Below, one piece after another: positions 34,438-44,236 of a DNA stretch of 64,000 nt. The stretch's first letter is position 1, and each line of letters opens with the position of its first letter. The position numbers and the translations under genes are program-made. The notes below the pieces were generated by a model. It had not been told where the DNA came from, made no database searches, and saw only the letters and a program-made list of their open reading frames with translations. This stretch comes from Sediminibacterium sp. FEMGT703S (GTDB lineage Bacteria; Bacteroidota; Bacteroidia; Chitinophagales; Chitinophagaceae): NCBI GenBank assembly GCA_002786355.1, contig PGCO01000003.1, positions 124,001 to 188,000 on the forward strand. Reading direction: 5' to 3'.

Positions 34438-37257
34438 ATGATGAAAAGATTCTCATTCTCAGCAATTGCTTTGCTGTTATGCATTTCGATCACTTTACAA
34501 TTAAGTGCTCAACTGAATTTATCGGAAAAAATTCCGATAGACAACAAAGTTAAAGTAGGCAAGCTTGCCAATGGTTTAACTTATTATATTCGACAGAATA
34601 CTAAGCCCGAAAAAAAAGTAGAACTCCGTTTAGTAGTGAATGCAGGATCCATACTAGAAGACAATGATCAGCAGGGTTTGGCACATTTTACCGAGCATAT
34701 GGCTTTTAATGGCACCAAAAATTTCAAAAAAAATGAATTGGTTAATTTCCTACAAAGCATTGGGGTAGATTTTGGTGCAGATTTAAATGCATATACCAGT
34801 TTTGATGAAACAGTTTACATTTTACCTATTCCGTTAAGTGATCCCAATAACTTTACAAAGGGATTACAAATTTTACAAGATTGGGCAGGTGGAATCAGTT
34901 TTGAAGGAAAGCAAATTGATGACGAGAGAGGTATCATTTTAGAAGAAAGCCGATTAGGGAAAGGGGCAGAAGATAGAATGTTTAGAAAAATCTATCCAAA
35001 GCAATATGAAGGATCAAAATATGCACAACGTTTACCAATTGGAAAAGACAGTATATTAAAAACATTTAAACACAGTGCCATCAAGCGATTTTATGCGGAT
35101 TGGTATCGCCCTAATTTAATGGCGGTAATGGTTGTTGGGGATATCGATGTTGCGGCAACAGAAAAATTAATCACTCAATATTTTAGCGGATTAAAAAATC
35201 CGGCCAATCCTAGACCAAGAATTGCAGCTACCGTTCCTGCTAGAACTAAAAACGATGCATTGGTAGTTACCGATAAAGAAGCAACCAATTTTCAAATTGA
35301 ATTAAACTATTCAACAGTTAAGACTAAGCCAGAAACAACGGTTGAAGATTATCGTAGGAACAGCATCATTAAATCTTTGTTTACCAGTTTGCTAAACCAA
35401 CGAATGAACGAAATGGCTCAAAGCGGGAACCCTCCTTTCAGTTTTGCTGGAGGAAATTTTGGTTCTTATGCAAGAGGATATGAAGGCTTCAATGGATTTG
35501 CCATTCCTGGCCCTAAGGGACCAGATACAGCTTTGCTAGCCGTTTTAACAGAAATTGAAAGAATTAAGAAGTTTGGATTTACCCAATCAGAATTAGACAG
35601 GGCAAAAAAACAGCAATTGGCTTCGATTGAAAGGTCATATAACAATAGAGACAAAACAGAATCTAGTGTATTAGTAGATGAGTATATTAGGAATTTTTTA
35701 GAACAAGAACCCATTCCAGGAATTGAGCGTGAATTTGAATACAAGAATAGTTTGATGCCAGGTGTTCAATTGGCAGAAGTGAATGCATTAGCCAATGAAT
35801 TAAAGAAGAACGACAAAGTATTTGTATCGGTTCAAGGACCTGAAAAAAGCAATTTCAACTTACCATCTGCATCACAATTAATTGCAGTTGCATCTAATGC
35901 ATCAAGCATTCCAGTTAAGGCATATGAAGAAAAAGCAATAGCGAATGTTTTATTGAAAAATATTCCAACAGCAGGAACTTTAGTAAAGGAAACTAAGAAC
36001 GAAGCGCTAGACATAACAGAATTAACCTATAGCAATGGAACACGTGTAATTATCAAGAACACCAATTTCAAACAGGATGAAATTGTTTTGACCGGATTTA
36101 AAAAAGGAGGTACCAATGCCTATGGTGTGGCAGACAAATTCAGCGCAAACTATGCCACTGCAGCCATTCAGCAAATGGGAATTGGAGACTTTAATCCAGT
36201 TGACTTAAGAAAATTCTTATCTGGCAAAACAGCAAATGCTAATGTTGGATTAAATGCACTAAGCGCAAGAGTAAGTGGGAATAGTAGCATTAAAGACATG
36301 GAAACTATGTTCCAGTTAATGTACTTAAACTTTACTCAAATCAGAAAAGATGAGGCTTTATTTAATTCTTGGAGAGAAAAAACCAAAAGCCAAGTTCAAT
36401 TCATGATGGCAGACCCTACTAGTGCATTTATTGATTCTGTAATTAAAGTCATGTATGCAGGGAACCCATTGGCACCATCTGTTTTTCCAGTTGCAAGTGA
36501 TTTTGATCAAATTAATTTAGATAGGGCTATAGAAATTTATAAAGAGCAAATAAGTGATGCCAATGACTTTACCTTTATTATGGTAGGAAATATAGACCTT
36601 AATTCAGTGAAGCCATTATTGGCCAATTATATTGGAGGACTTCCCTCAAAAGGCAAAAAAGGTGAGATTGTAGACAATGGGGTGCGCACCATAACTGGTC
36701 AAAAAGATTTGAAATTCTATAAAGGAAAAGAACCTAAGAGCTTTATTTTTAGTATTTATTCTGGCCTTGCTCCTTACTCTGAATCACAAGCGATGCATAC
36801 CGAAATGTTAGCTGAAATTTTAAATATTAAAATAATTGAAGAGTTAAGAGAAAAAATTGGTGGCATTTATGGTGGAGGAATAAATGGTTCATTGTCTAAG
36901 TTTCCTTATGAAGGATATTCAATGGCGCTACAATTACCTTGCGGACCAGAGAATGTTGAAAAGCTTAGCGCTGCAGCAACTGCCGAGATTGAAAAAATCA
37001 AACAAAACGGACCTGAACAAAAGGATTTAGATAAAGTAAAAAAATCCTTATTAGAAAAATATGCTGTTAATATAAAAGACAATAGATTTTGGACTGGCGC
37101 ATTACAAGGCATTTATTTTTCGGCGAATGATCCTAACAGACTGCTCAACTATACCAATATAGTTGGTGAAGTAAGCATTGAAGACATTAAAAAAATTGCA
37201 AACATCGTATTCGATAATAAAAATAGATTCAATGGAGTTTTGTTTCCAGAGCAATAA
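34438..37257 (+). CDS. Exported M16 family zinc metallopeptidase
   Basis: 939 residues from the ATG at 34438 (a second ATG follows at 34441). Signal peptide MMKRFSFSAIALLLCISITL. The inverted zinc motif HxxEH is in LAHFTEHMAFNGT (His83, Glu86, His87) with the downstream glutamate in ILEESRLG. Two M16 halves of about 450 residues each are present, the second inactive, as in PqqL/pitrilysin-like enzymes. It should degrade peptides in the periplasm. Its start touches the T tract of a terminator hairpin, so its own promoter must lie very close or it is expressed from read-through. Confidence 0.92.
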   Translation: MMKRFSFSAIALLLCISITLQLSAQLNLSEKIPIDNKVKVGKLANGLTYYIRQNTKPEKKVELRLVVNAGSILEDNDQQGLAHFTEHMAFNGTKNFKKNELVNFLQSIGVDFGADLNAYTSFDETVYILPIPLSDPNNFTKGLQILQDWAGGISFEGKQIDDERGIILEESRLGKGAEDRMFRKIYPKQYEGSKYAQRLPIGKDSILKTFKHSAIKRFYADWYRPNLMAVMVVGDIDVAATEKLITQYFSGLKNPANPRPRIAATVPARTKNDALVVTDKEATNFQIELNYSTVKTKPETTVEDYRRNSIIKSLFTSLLNQRMNEMAQSGNPPFSFAGGNFGSYARGYEGFNGFAIPGPKGPDTALLAVLTEIERIKKFGFTQSELDRAKKQQLASIERSYNNRDKTESSVLVDEYIRNFLEQEPIPGIEREFEYKNSLMPGVQLAEVNALANELKKNDKVFVSVQGPEKSNFNLPSASQLIAVASNASSIPVKAYEEKAIANVLLKNIPTAGTLVKETKNEALDITELTYSNGTRVIIKNTNFKQDEIVLTGFKKGGTNAYGVADKFSANYATAAIQQMGIGDFNPVDLRKFLSGKTANANVGLNALSARVSGNSSIKDMETMFQLMYLNFTQIRKDEALFNSWREKTKSQVQFMMADPTSAFIDSVIKVMYAGNPLAPSVFPVASDFDQINLDRAIEIYKEQISDANDFTFIMVGNIDLNSVKPLLANYIGGLPSKGKKGEIVDNGVRTITGQKDLKFYKGKEPKSFIFSIYSGLAPYSESQAMHTEMLAEILNIKIIEELREKIGGIYGGGINGSLSKFPYEGYSMALQLPCGPENVEKLSAAATAEIEKIKQNGPEQKDLDKVKKSLLEKYAVNIKDNRFWTGALQGIYFSANDPNRLLNYTNIVGEVSIEDIKKIANIVFDNKNRFNGVLFPEQ

Positions 37258-37266
37258 CTTTGGCAA

Positions 37267-38085
37267 ATGAATACTTACTTGAGGAAAGCGATTAAAAATA
37301 TATTTAAGTTTTTGGGCGCGACCCAACTCTTGAACGAACTAAATTTTCGCTTACAACAATTACAGTATTCAAATCAGAACCAGAACTACCAAAAAACACT
37401 AAAGCGCTTTGTCTTTCCAACAGACAGAGCGCTTTTTAATACCTTCCAACTCAACTATAAAAAGTACTATGAAGATGGACATTTAGCTGCCAAAGAAATG
37501 ATTCAGTGGGGAGCATTAACCAGTTTGTCTAGCCCAGTTATACTTGACTGGGGATGTGGAACTGGAAGAGTGATTAGGCATATACAAAGTCTGAAACCCA
37601 AATCAATCTGCTATGGATCTGATATTGATTGTGAATCGATTCATTGGTGCAGAAAAAATATTGATCATTTATATTTTGATTGCATAGAAAACCAAACCCT
37701 ACCCTATCCAAGCAATTACTTTCATTTAGTATATGGCATTTCGGTACTTACCCATATTCAAAAGAATGAATTTTTCATTTGGCTGAGTGAACTAAAAAGA
37801 GTGTTAACTCCTTCTGGAAGGGCCATCCTTTCAACACATGGAAGCCAATATTTTCATCAACTCACCACAAAAGAAAAAAATCAACTAAAGCAGGATGGAG
37901 TGTTTACACACTTATTTAAAGAGAAGGGTCATCGGTTAATGACCACCTACTTTGAAGCACATTTTTTGAAAGAACAATTTCAATCCTATTTTGACATAGA
38001 ACATTTTTGGGAAGGGGAACAGCACCCCGAAAAATTGGGTGGACAAGATGTATGGGTTCTCAAACAAAAAATCCCGGCTACTTGA
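37267..38085 (+). CDS. Class I SAM-dependent methyltransferase
   Basis: 272 residues. The Rossmann core carries VILDWGCGTGRVIRHIQSL (motif I), CYGSDIDCESIHWCRKN (motif II) and HLVYGISVLTHIQKNEFFIWL, then LKRVLTPSGRAILSTHG. The acceptor is unknown. It begins 9 bases after the M16 stop. The last residues overlap the terminator of the convergent BNR-propeller gene (38066-38097). A TAACTTTG sequence spans the M16 stop, five bases before this ATG; it may be a promoter box for a leaderless transcript. Confidence 0.85.
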   Translation: MNTYLRKAIKNIFKFLGATQLLNELNFRLQQLQYSNQNQNYQKTLKRFVFPTDRALFNTFQLNYKKYYEDGHLAAKEMIQWGALTSLSSPVILDWGCGTGRVIRHIQSLKPKSICYGSDIDCESIHWCRKNIDHLYFDCIENQTLPYPSNYFHLVYGISVLTHIQKNEFFIWLSELKRVLTPSGRAILSTHGSQYFHQLTTKEKNQLKQDGVFTHLFKEKGHRLMTTYFEAHFLKEQFQSYFDIEHFWEGEQHPEKLGGQDVWVLKQKIPAT

Positions 38086-38097
38086 AGCAACCGGGAT
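38066..38097 (-). terminator. Terminator of the BNR-propeller gene inside the methyltransferase 3' end
   Basis: On the minus strand ATCCCGG (38091-38097), loop, CCGGGAT (38071-38077) and six T (38066-38071). It stops leftward transcription from 40661-38160 and overlaps the convergent methyltransferase's last codons and stop. Confidence 0.8.
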
Positions 38098-38159
38098 AAA
38101 TTATAGTAAATCAACTCAAGAATAATTTGAATTGAGCAAATTTAAAAATGCTCGCAAAA

Positions 38160-40661
38160 TTATTTAGCCGCTTTTTGAATTTCTCCCAAACCAGCTATAT
38201 ATAAGCTTCTGCCGTGTGTGCCTAAAACAATTTCATTGTCTCTAGGATGAATGGCAATATCATGAACAGGAATACTATAAGGCAATCCTTTATTCCACAT
38301 CATACAACTATTACCACCATTCATACTTACATACAAACCACCATCAGTACCAATGTAAAGGATATTCTCATTGGTAGGGTCTTCTCTTAATACGTTTACA
38401 GATTCATAAGGAAGGTCTTTAGCAATTTGCTTCCATGTAGATCCATAATCATCACTCACGTAAACCAAAGCATTAAAATGATCATTTCTGTACCCGTTCA
38501 AGGTAACATAAACCCTGCTTTCTTTGAATTTACTAGCTACTACCCTACTTACATATAGTCCTTTAGGGAGTTTGCCATTGATATTGTTCCATGAATATCC
38601 ACCGTCTTTGGTTACATGAATCAATCCATCATCTGAGCCAGTATAAATCAACCCAAAACGCATTGGGCTTTCGCTCATGGTAGATAAAGTACCAAAAGGA
38701 ACATCCCCTTGTGTTGGATTAGTGGTTAAATCGCCGCTCATAGCAACCAAGCTATCACCTTTACTGAAAGAACGATGAAACTTATTGCTACCAAAATAAA
38801 ATACATCTTGGTTATGTCTGCTCACTAAAATAGGGGACTGCCAGTTAAATCGAAGTGCAGATTCGCCAAGCTCTCTATTAGGCTTTACACTATTTCCTCT
38901 TGGACCTCTTCCAGTAGCTGTTGCGCCAATTACTTGTCTGTTATAATTACCAAATTGAGACCCGCTGTAAACAGTTCTATTATCTCTCCAGTCTACTTGT
39001 ACTTGCATCCCATCTCCGCCATTGATGCTTTTATAAGCATAGTTTCCAGAACCATGCCAACCATTGTCTTCAATATTTTTACTAGACCCATACCAAGTAC
39101 CATTGTCTTGTAGTCCACCATAAACATTATATGGAACGGCCATATCCACTTCAATTGCATAGAATTGACCAACAGAAGGACTATTTAATTTAGACCAATT
39201 TTTACCTGCATCATAGCTCATATTTAGCCCACCATCATTACCGTTAATAACATGATTGTCTTTAACATTGCTGAACCAAAAAGAGTGGTGATCGGAGTGT
39301 ACAGAAGGTCCATTAATTGATTTGAATTTTTTTCCTCCATCTGCACTCATTAATAAATCTACCCCTGTTAATACCACTTTATTTTCATCTATTGGGCTTA
39401 CAAATACTTTACCAAAATAATATCCATAAGAACTATAAATATTGATTGGTTCAGTATGTGTTTTTTTCCAAGTTTTTCCAGCATCATCACTTCTATATAA
39501 TTCGCAACCCTTAACGGTGCCAGTTAATAAAGCGGTATTGGCATCATATAAATAATCCCAAATAACATTAGGTGCATATTTATTAGAAGCAACGCCTTCT
39601 TTTATAGACTCAGCTGTGTATTGAGCCGGCAACCTATACCTTGGACTACGCAAAAATGCATTGAGCTTTTTATTGTCTAGAGCAGCAAATTGCTCTTTTG
39701 TAATACCTTGAAAAGTATTCAATGTATACGCGCTTGTGTCCGTGGAAGTTGTAGCAACTGAAGTAGAAGAAGTTCTTTTTTCATTATTATCAACCACAGC
39801 GTAAACAATATTTGGATTCTTAGGATAAACCGCTAATCCAATTCTCCCAACACCATCACCCGTTAAAAAACCAGCTCCTTCAACAGAAATTTTCTGCCAA
39901 GTTTCTCCGCCATCTGTGCTTTTGAAAATTCCACCAGATTTTCCACTTTCTTCAAAATCCCAAGCCTTACGCGTGCGATACCACATGCCAGCATATAATT
40001 CATTGGAATTGGAAGGGTTAATATCTAAATCAACTGCACCCGTATTTTCATCTACATAAAGCGTTTGCTTCCATGATTTACCTCCATCGGTTGTTTTATA
40101 TATCCCTCTTTCTTTATTGGGGGAATAAAGATGACCTAAAACGGCCACCCAAGCTGTATTTGGATCGCTACTATGCAACTTAATTTCTCCAATATGATGA
40201 CTGTCTGCAAGACCTAACCAAGTCCAAGTTTTACCGTTATCGCTGGATTTGTATACGCCTAAACCTGCATAAGTAGATCGGCTACTATTCACTTCTCCAG
40301 TACCCACCCAAATCTCTTTGGTTTTCCAGTTTACAGCAATATCACCTATACCAATAATGTCTTCTGAATCAAAAATGGGATTAAAACTGATACCATTATT
40401 AACAGTATGCCATAATCCACCAGTTGCATAAGCAACATAAAACTCTGTTGGGTCTGCTGGGTTTACATCAATGTCTACCACTCTTCCACTTTGAACGCTA
40501 GGACCAATATTTCTAAAAGAAGATTTATTGGCTACAGACTCCAAACTCAGTTTTTTGCGTATCTCAATACTTTTGAGTCTATCCGAAGCAGAGGTTGGCT
40601 TTACCTGTGCTTCTGCAAAAAATGAAGAAATGGTTAACAGTGATAATAATGTTTTTTTCAT
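38160..40661 (-). CDS. Exported BNR/VPS10-like beta-propeller protein
   Basis: 833 residues. Signal peptide MKKTLLSLLTISSFFAEAQ. Many Asp-box blades: YKSSDNGKTWTWLG, YKTTDGGKSWKQT, FKSTDGGETWQKIS, YRSDDAGKTWKKTH, MSYDAGKNWSKL, VTKDGGYSWNNI, VSDDYGSTWKQIA, ending in LGTHGRSLYI. This fits the sortilin/VPS10-like, glycosyl-hydrolase-annotated family common in Bacteroidetes. It should be secreted or periplasmic. No catalytic residues can be pointed out, so a glycosidase activity is not supported. It diverges from the MORN-like gene across only 36 bases. Confidence 0.8.
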   Translation of the reverse strand: MKKTLLSLLTISSFFAEAQVKPTSASDRLKSIEIRKKLSLESVANKSSFRNIGPSVQSGRVVDIDVNPADPTEFYVAYATGGLWHTVNNGISFNPIFDSEDIIGIGDIAVNWKTKEIWVGTGEVNSSRSTYAGLGVYKSSDNGKTWTWLGLADSHHIGEIKLHSSDPNTAWVAVLGHLYSPNKERGIYKTTDGGKSWKQTLYVDENTGAVDLDINPSNSNELYAGMWYRTRKAWDFEESGKSGGIFKSTDGGETWQKISVEGAGFLTGDGVGRIGLAVYPKNPNIVYAVVDNNEKRTSSTSVATTSTDTSAYTLNTFQGITKEQFAALDNKKLNAFLRSPRYRLPAQYTAESIKEGVASNKYAPNVIWDYLYDANTALLTGTVKGCELYRSDDAGKTWKKTHTEPINIYSSYGYYFGKVFVSPIDENKVVLTGVDLLMSADGGKKFKSINGPSVHSDHHSFWFSNVKDNHVINGNDGGLNMSYDAGKNWSKLNSPSVGQFYAIEVDMAVPYNVYGGLQDNGTWYGSSKNIEDNGWHGSGNYAYKSINGGDGMQVQVDWRDNRTVYSGSQFGNYNRQVIGATATGRGPRGNSVKPNRELGESALRFNWQSPILVSRHNQDVFYFGSNKFHRSFSKGDSLVAMSGDLTTNPTQGDVPFGTLSTMSESPMRFGLIYTGSDDGLIHVTKDGGYSWNNINGKLPKGLYVSRVVASKFKESRVYVTLNGYRNDHFNALVYVSDDYGSTWKQIAKDLPYESVNVLREDPTNENILYIGTDGGLYVSMNGGNSCMMWNKGLPYSIPVHDIAIHPRDNEIVLGTHGRSLYIAGLGEIQKAAK

Positions 40662-40697
40662 ATCGGCTTTGTATTTTCAATCCTCAATGTAAGTAAT

Positions 40698-41378
40698 ATG
40701 AGATTTCTATTGCTACCTCTACTCCTTTTTTCGGTGAATATTTTATCCGCACAGTGTAAAACATTCAAATTAGCCAGCAATGGCGATACTTTGAACTGTA
40801 TTGATAACAAGGGATTAAAGCAAGGAAAATGGATTATAACCACCCCAAAATTAAGAGGCGAGCCAGGATTTGAATCGGAAGGGATATTCAAAAATGATAA
40901 AAAGGAAGGCTTATGGAGGTCCTTTAATTTAATGGGAGATTTAATTACACAAGAAAATTACAAGTGGGGTAACTTGCATGGAAGATGTTTATATTTTACC
41001 CTTTCAGGATTAGAACGGGAAGAAAGTTGGAGAGCCGTTAATCCAGATAAGGCATTTGATACACTAGATGTTGTTGATCCTGCTAACCCCAATCAATTTG
41101 AACGAATTGTAGTTAAAAATGAAGGGAGCTCAATTAAACATGGCATTTGGAAAACCTATTCACCTAATACAGGTGCATTGATTGAAACACAGGAGTATAT
41201 AATGGGTCAATTAAAAGAAGACTTTAAGGCAGCTAAATTGAATACGAATCCCCCTAATCAATCGGCAGACACTTCTAAAAAACAAGCTACAAAAGTGCTT
41301 CCAAAAGAAGTAGCAGACTTCAATAAAAAACAAGCCAAAAAAAATAAACCAGTAGTAACTGGTAGAACAGGTCACTAA
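40698..41378 (+). CDS. Exported MORN-like (YwqK-type repeat) protein
   Basis: 226 residues. Signal peptide MRFLLLPLLLFSVNILSAQ, then repeats of the MORN/YwqK type: NKGLKQGKWIITTP, GIFKNDKKEGLWRSFNLMGD, YKWGNLHGRCLYFTLSG and IKHGIWKTYSPNTGALIETQEY. The C-terminal 40 residues are lysine-rich and probably disordered (NKKQAKKNKPVVTG). Such repeats are widespread in Bacteroidetes and are sometimes labelled antitoxins because of one studied family; there is no toxin gene here. The function is unknown. The stop codon lies in a CTAA shared with the convergent glycosyltransferase. Confidence 0.72.
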   Translation: MRFLLLPLLLFSVNILSAQCKTFKLASNGDTLNCIDNKGLKQGKWIITTPKLRGEPGFESEGIFKNDKKEGLWRSFNLMGDLITQENYKWGNLHGRCLYFTLSGLEREESWRAVNPDKAFDTLDVVDPANPNQFERIVVKNEGSSIKHGIWKTYSPNTGALIETQEYIMGQLKEDFKAAKLNTNPPNQSADTSKKQATKVLPKEVADFNKKQAKKNKPVVTGRTGH

Positions 41379-42352
41379 ATATCTGTTATTTTTATCCCTA
41401 TGGGTCTAAGGAATTGGTTAACCGTTTTCATGATGCCCATGCTCTTTTTTTTCTTTTTGACATAAGCGCAATCTATAGAAGAAAAAAGTGCATACCCATT
41501 CGATTTTACCATGGTTGCATATTCCATGAATAATTGTTGCAAAATAGGATGATCAGCTACTGTGTACCTAGTTTGATGCCTTGAAATTTGGGTAGGATGA
41601 TCAAACTGATAGCCACTAATATGCAAGAAACATAAGGGGGTATCGTAATTCACCCAATATTTTCCACCAGACTCCGATATTTTTCGTTCATGTAAATTCC
41701 AATAAGCAACATTTAAACCTGGGTTGGTTTCGATGAGCACTTTCTTAAATAATAATGGAACCAAATTAATCCATATTTGATCCACCCCCATTCCTTCCGC
41801 AAAATTGTAATAGCATTCAGATTTCATATGCGCCGACCACCAATTCAAAAATGAAAAAGTATTATCGGATGATTTCATTGCAATAAATCCTGCATTATAC
41901 AAACCTGATCTTAAAATATCTCTTTCTCTAGGTAATAAATGGTTGTCAGGATATGCATTGGTAAAATGAGGCGTAATCACCAAATCGTATTGCTCTAAAC
42001 TTTTTTCTACTGTTTCAAAGGAAGAAAAAATCCAAGTATCCGAATCAATATAGAGCAAAATAGATGGTTGATGCTTTTCAAAAATCCATTGTGCAACAAA
42101 AGGCTTCATGGCGCAATTCAATTCAATTACACTATACTGAGCAGCCATTATTTCAAAATCAGGAACAGCTAAATCACTGATTTCTAATATATTATAATGA
42201 TTAAATGAACTTAAATTAAACCTCCCTTCAATCCGATCAATTAAAATAATATACAGTTCGTAACTGGGATTTTGTAGTATAAATGAATCAGCCATTGTTT
42301 TACAATGCGCTAAATGATTAGCAGAACAAACGGTATAAACAATTTTTTTCAT
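41375..42352 (-). CDS. Glycosyltransferase
   Basis: 325 residues from ATG 42352. It has a GT-A-like metal motif LLYIDSDTWIFSS (DSD) near residue 100, a donor-domain opening MKKIVYTVCSANHLAHCKTM, and LCFLHISGYQFDHP (a typical FLHxSGY block of capsule-type transferases) near residue 250. No membrane segment or signal peptide is seen. The longer frame to 42382 is rejected: 42352 gives a 1-base gap to the methyltransferase stop and a clean transferase start. It belongs to a small glycan cluster (41375-45775). Confidence 0.82.
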   Translation of the reverse strand: MKKIVYTVCSANHLAHCKTMADSFILQNPSYELYIILIDRIEGRFNLSSFNHYNILEISDLAVPDFEIMAAQYSVIELNCAMKPFVAQWIFEKHQPSILLYIDSDTWIFSSFETVEKSLEQYDLVITPHFTNAYPDNHLLPRERDILRSGLYNAGFIAMKSSDNTFSFLNWWSAHMKSECYYNFAEGMGVDQIWINLVPLLFKKVLIETNPGLNVAYWNLHERKISESGGKYWVNYDTPLCFLHISGYQFDHPTQISRHQTRYTVADHPILQQLFMEYATMVKSNGYALFSSIDCAYVKKKKKSMGIMKTVNQFLRPIGIKITDI

Positions 42353-42353
42353 G

Positions 42354-43073
42354 CTATTGATGGGGGGTAATTTTTTCTGCAATCACGATGGTATTCAAAT
42401 AAAACCGATCCGATTTGGGCCAAAATATTTCTACCACACTAAATCCCCAGTTCATGATTGGGATTACCAATTGACGCATTATTTTTTTAAATAAATTAAA
42501 CTTTCGCAATACAGGAACTTGGTGCATCCAATGATCATGTAAATACAAAACGAACAACTGGTGTAAGGCACTCATGAAATGACCATTCTTATCAATAAGT
42601 ATTACTTTAAATCCATTTTTCGCTAACATATCTTTCAGTGCAAACTGAGTATACCTAGCATAGTCCACTGGTATTTCATGCTCTTCCCAAGCAAACGGAC
42701 AAGTAACCAAAATTTGCGCTCCTGGCTTCATTACACGGTTGATTTCGGGCAATATTTGTTGTAGGCCAAAAACATGTTCAAATACTTCACTTGTAAAAAC
42801 CGAATCGAATACCTCATTATCAAATGGAATGGTGATGCCATCATAATAGACGTCAACCGCTTCATTTTGGTGATCGTGCCCTTCCCCATTATAATCTAGC
42901 CCAATATATTCTGTAACATTTGTGAATAAAGACTGATAAGGCTTTTCTCCACAACCAAAATCGAGTAGTTTACCCTTCAGTTGTGGTGCATATAAACTAA
43001 TTTTGCGAAACAATCCCTTTCGAATAAAATAAAGTGGATGTTTATACGTGGGATTGAAGTTTGTAGGTACCAT
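42354..43073 (-). CDS. Class I SAM-dependent methyltransferase
   Basis: 239 residues from ATG 43073. Motif I is LKGKLLDFGCGEKPYQSLF, followed by YIGLDYNGEGHDHQNEAVDV, FDSVFTSEVFEHVFGLQQIL and EINRVMKPGAQILVTCPFAWEEHE, the pattern of small-molecule and glycan methyltransferases. The 15-codon extension to 43118 is not used, because the GT4 gene on the other strand begins at 43112 and the longer N-terminus has no family resemblance. Glycan modification is inferred from the neighbours. Confidence 0.83.
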   Translation of the reverse strand: MVPTNFNPTYKHPLYFIRKGLFRKISLYAPQLKGKLLDFGCGEKPYQSLFTNVTEYIGLDYNGEGHDHQNEAVDVYYDGITIPFDNEVFDSVFTSEVFEHVFGLQQILPEINRVMKPGAQILVTCPFAWEEHEIPVDYARYTQFALKDMLAKNGFKVILIDKNGHFMSALHQLFVLYLHDHWMHQVPVLRKFNLFKKIMRQLVIPIMNWGFSVVEIFWPKSDRFYLNTIVIAEKITPHQ

Positions 43074-43111
43074 ATTATCAAATGCAGCAATTGCAAGGCA
43101 AGATACGGAAT

Positions 43112-44206
43112 ATGACAATTAGGTATGATTACCAGATTTTTTGTGAACAACCTTATGGAGGTATATCCCGCTATTTTTATGAGCTCATTTTTAAATTGCA
43201 ACAGAAACCTGGTATTCATATACAGCTAGATATATTGTCTGCAGACAATATATTTCTAGAACAATTAAAAGGAAAAAATTTCTGGAATGACCTTCAATTT
43301 AAGGGAAAGAAAGACCTGAATCGTTTGCTATCGAATGTTTACGACAGTTTTGCTTCAAGAATGCAACCCTTTGATGTATTTCATCCAACCTATTATAGCA
43401 AAACTTCCCTAAATAGAACTGGGGGCAAACCAATGGTCATCACCATTCATGATATGATAGATGAACGGTTTCACAAAGGGCAGCCAGGTTTTGAAAATAT
43501 CATTGCATTAAGAGCAAAGCATATTGAAAAAGCATATAAAATCATTGCCGTATCAGAAAACACCCGAAATGATTTAATTGAATTATGTGGTGTTCACCCG
43601 AATAAAATTGAAACCATTTACCACGGGAATAGTTTCAGTCAAAATATTAACCGATTTTCCCTACCTAAAATCATTGAACAGAAATACATTCTTTATACCG
43701 GGAAAAGATATGCATATAAAAATTTTGACCGCTTTATTCAAAGTATTGTTCCTGTAATGCAAGCCAATAAAGACCTTTTTTTAGTGTGTGCAGGCGGTGG
43801 CGCTTTCAAAAATGCCGAATTAAACCAGTTGAAACAATTACAATTAGACAATCGAGTCATTTATCAACCAATTCACGATAACGAGCAATTGGCATCTTTA
43901 TACAACCATGCGCAATTATTGGTTTACCCCAGCTTATATGAAGGATTTGGACTTCCGATTATTGAAGCATTCGCTTGTGGTTGTCCTGTGATTACCTCAT
44001 CTGGTTCTAGTACCGGCGAGATTGCGCATAACGCAGCGGTTTTAATCAACCCCAATAGCATAGAAGATATGGGTGAAAAAATAAGCCTGTTGTTGAACGA
44101 TATTTCCTTGCAAAATGAATTCGTTGAAAGAGGACATACCAGGGCTCAATCCTTTCATTGGGACAAAACAGCCAACCAAACACTCAAATTGTACCAGTCT
44201 CTATAA
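43112..44206 (+). CDS. GT4-family glycosyltransferase
   Basis: 364 residues from ATG 43112. GT-B fold: N-terminal FCEQPYGGISRYFYELIFKLQ, PMVITIHDMIDERFHKG and AVSENTRNDLIELCGV, then the donor-site half with YILYTGKRYAYKNFDRFI, YPSLYEGFGLPIIEAFACGCPVITS (acid catalyst Glu) and SIEDMGEKISLLL. Enzymes of this type add mannose or related sugars to O-antigen or capsule repeats. Linkage is not predictable. It diverges from the methyltransferase across 38 bases and precedes the TylF gene by 30 bases. Confidence 0.87.
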   Translation: MTIRYDYQIFCEQPYGGISRYFYELIFKLQQKPGIHIQLDILSADNIFLEQLKGKNFWNDLQFKGKKDLNRLLSNVYDSFASRMQPFDVFHPTYYSKTSLNRTGGKPMVITIHDMIDERFHKGQPGFENIIALRAKHIEKAYKIIAVSENTRNDLIELCGVHPNKIETIYHGNSFSQNINRFSLPKIIEQKYILYTGKRYAYKNFDRFIQSIVPVMQANKDLFLVCAGGGAFKNAELNQLKQLQLDNRVIYQPIHDNEQLASLYNHAQLLVYPSLYEGFGLPIIEAFACGCPVITSSGSSTGEIAHNAAVLINPNSIEDMGEKISLLLNDISLQNEFVERGHTRAQSFHWDKTANQTLKLYQSL

Positions 44207-44236
44207 AAGAAACTATTTTAGCTGATTAATTTAGAC

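Noticed and set aside
40698-41378. Antitoxin label for the YwqK/MORN-repeat protein
   Set aside because: No toxin gene is adjacent and the protein has a signal peptide, so it is an exported repeat protein of unknown role.
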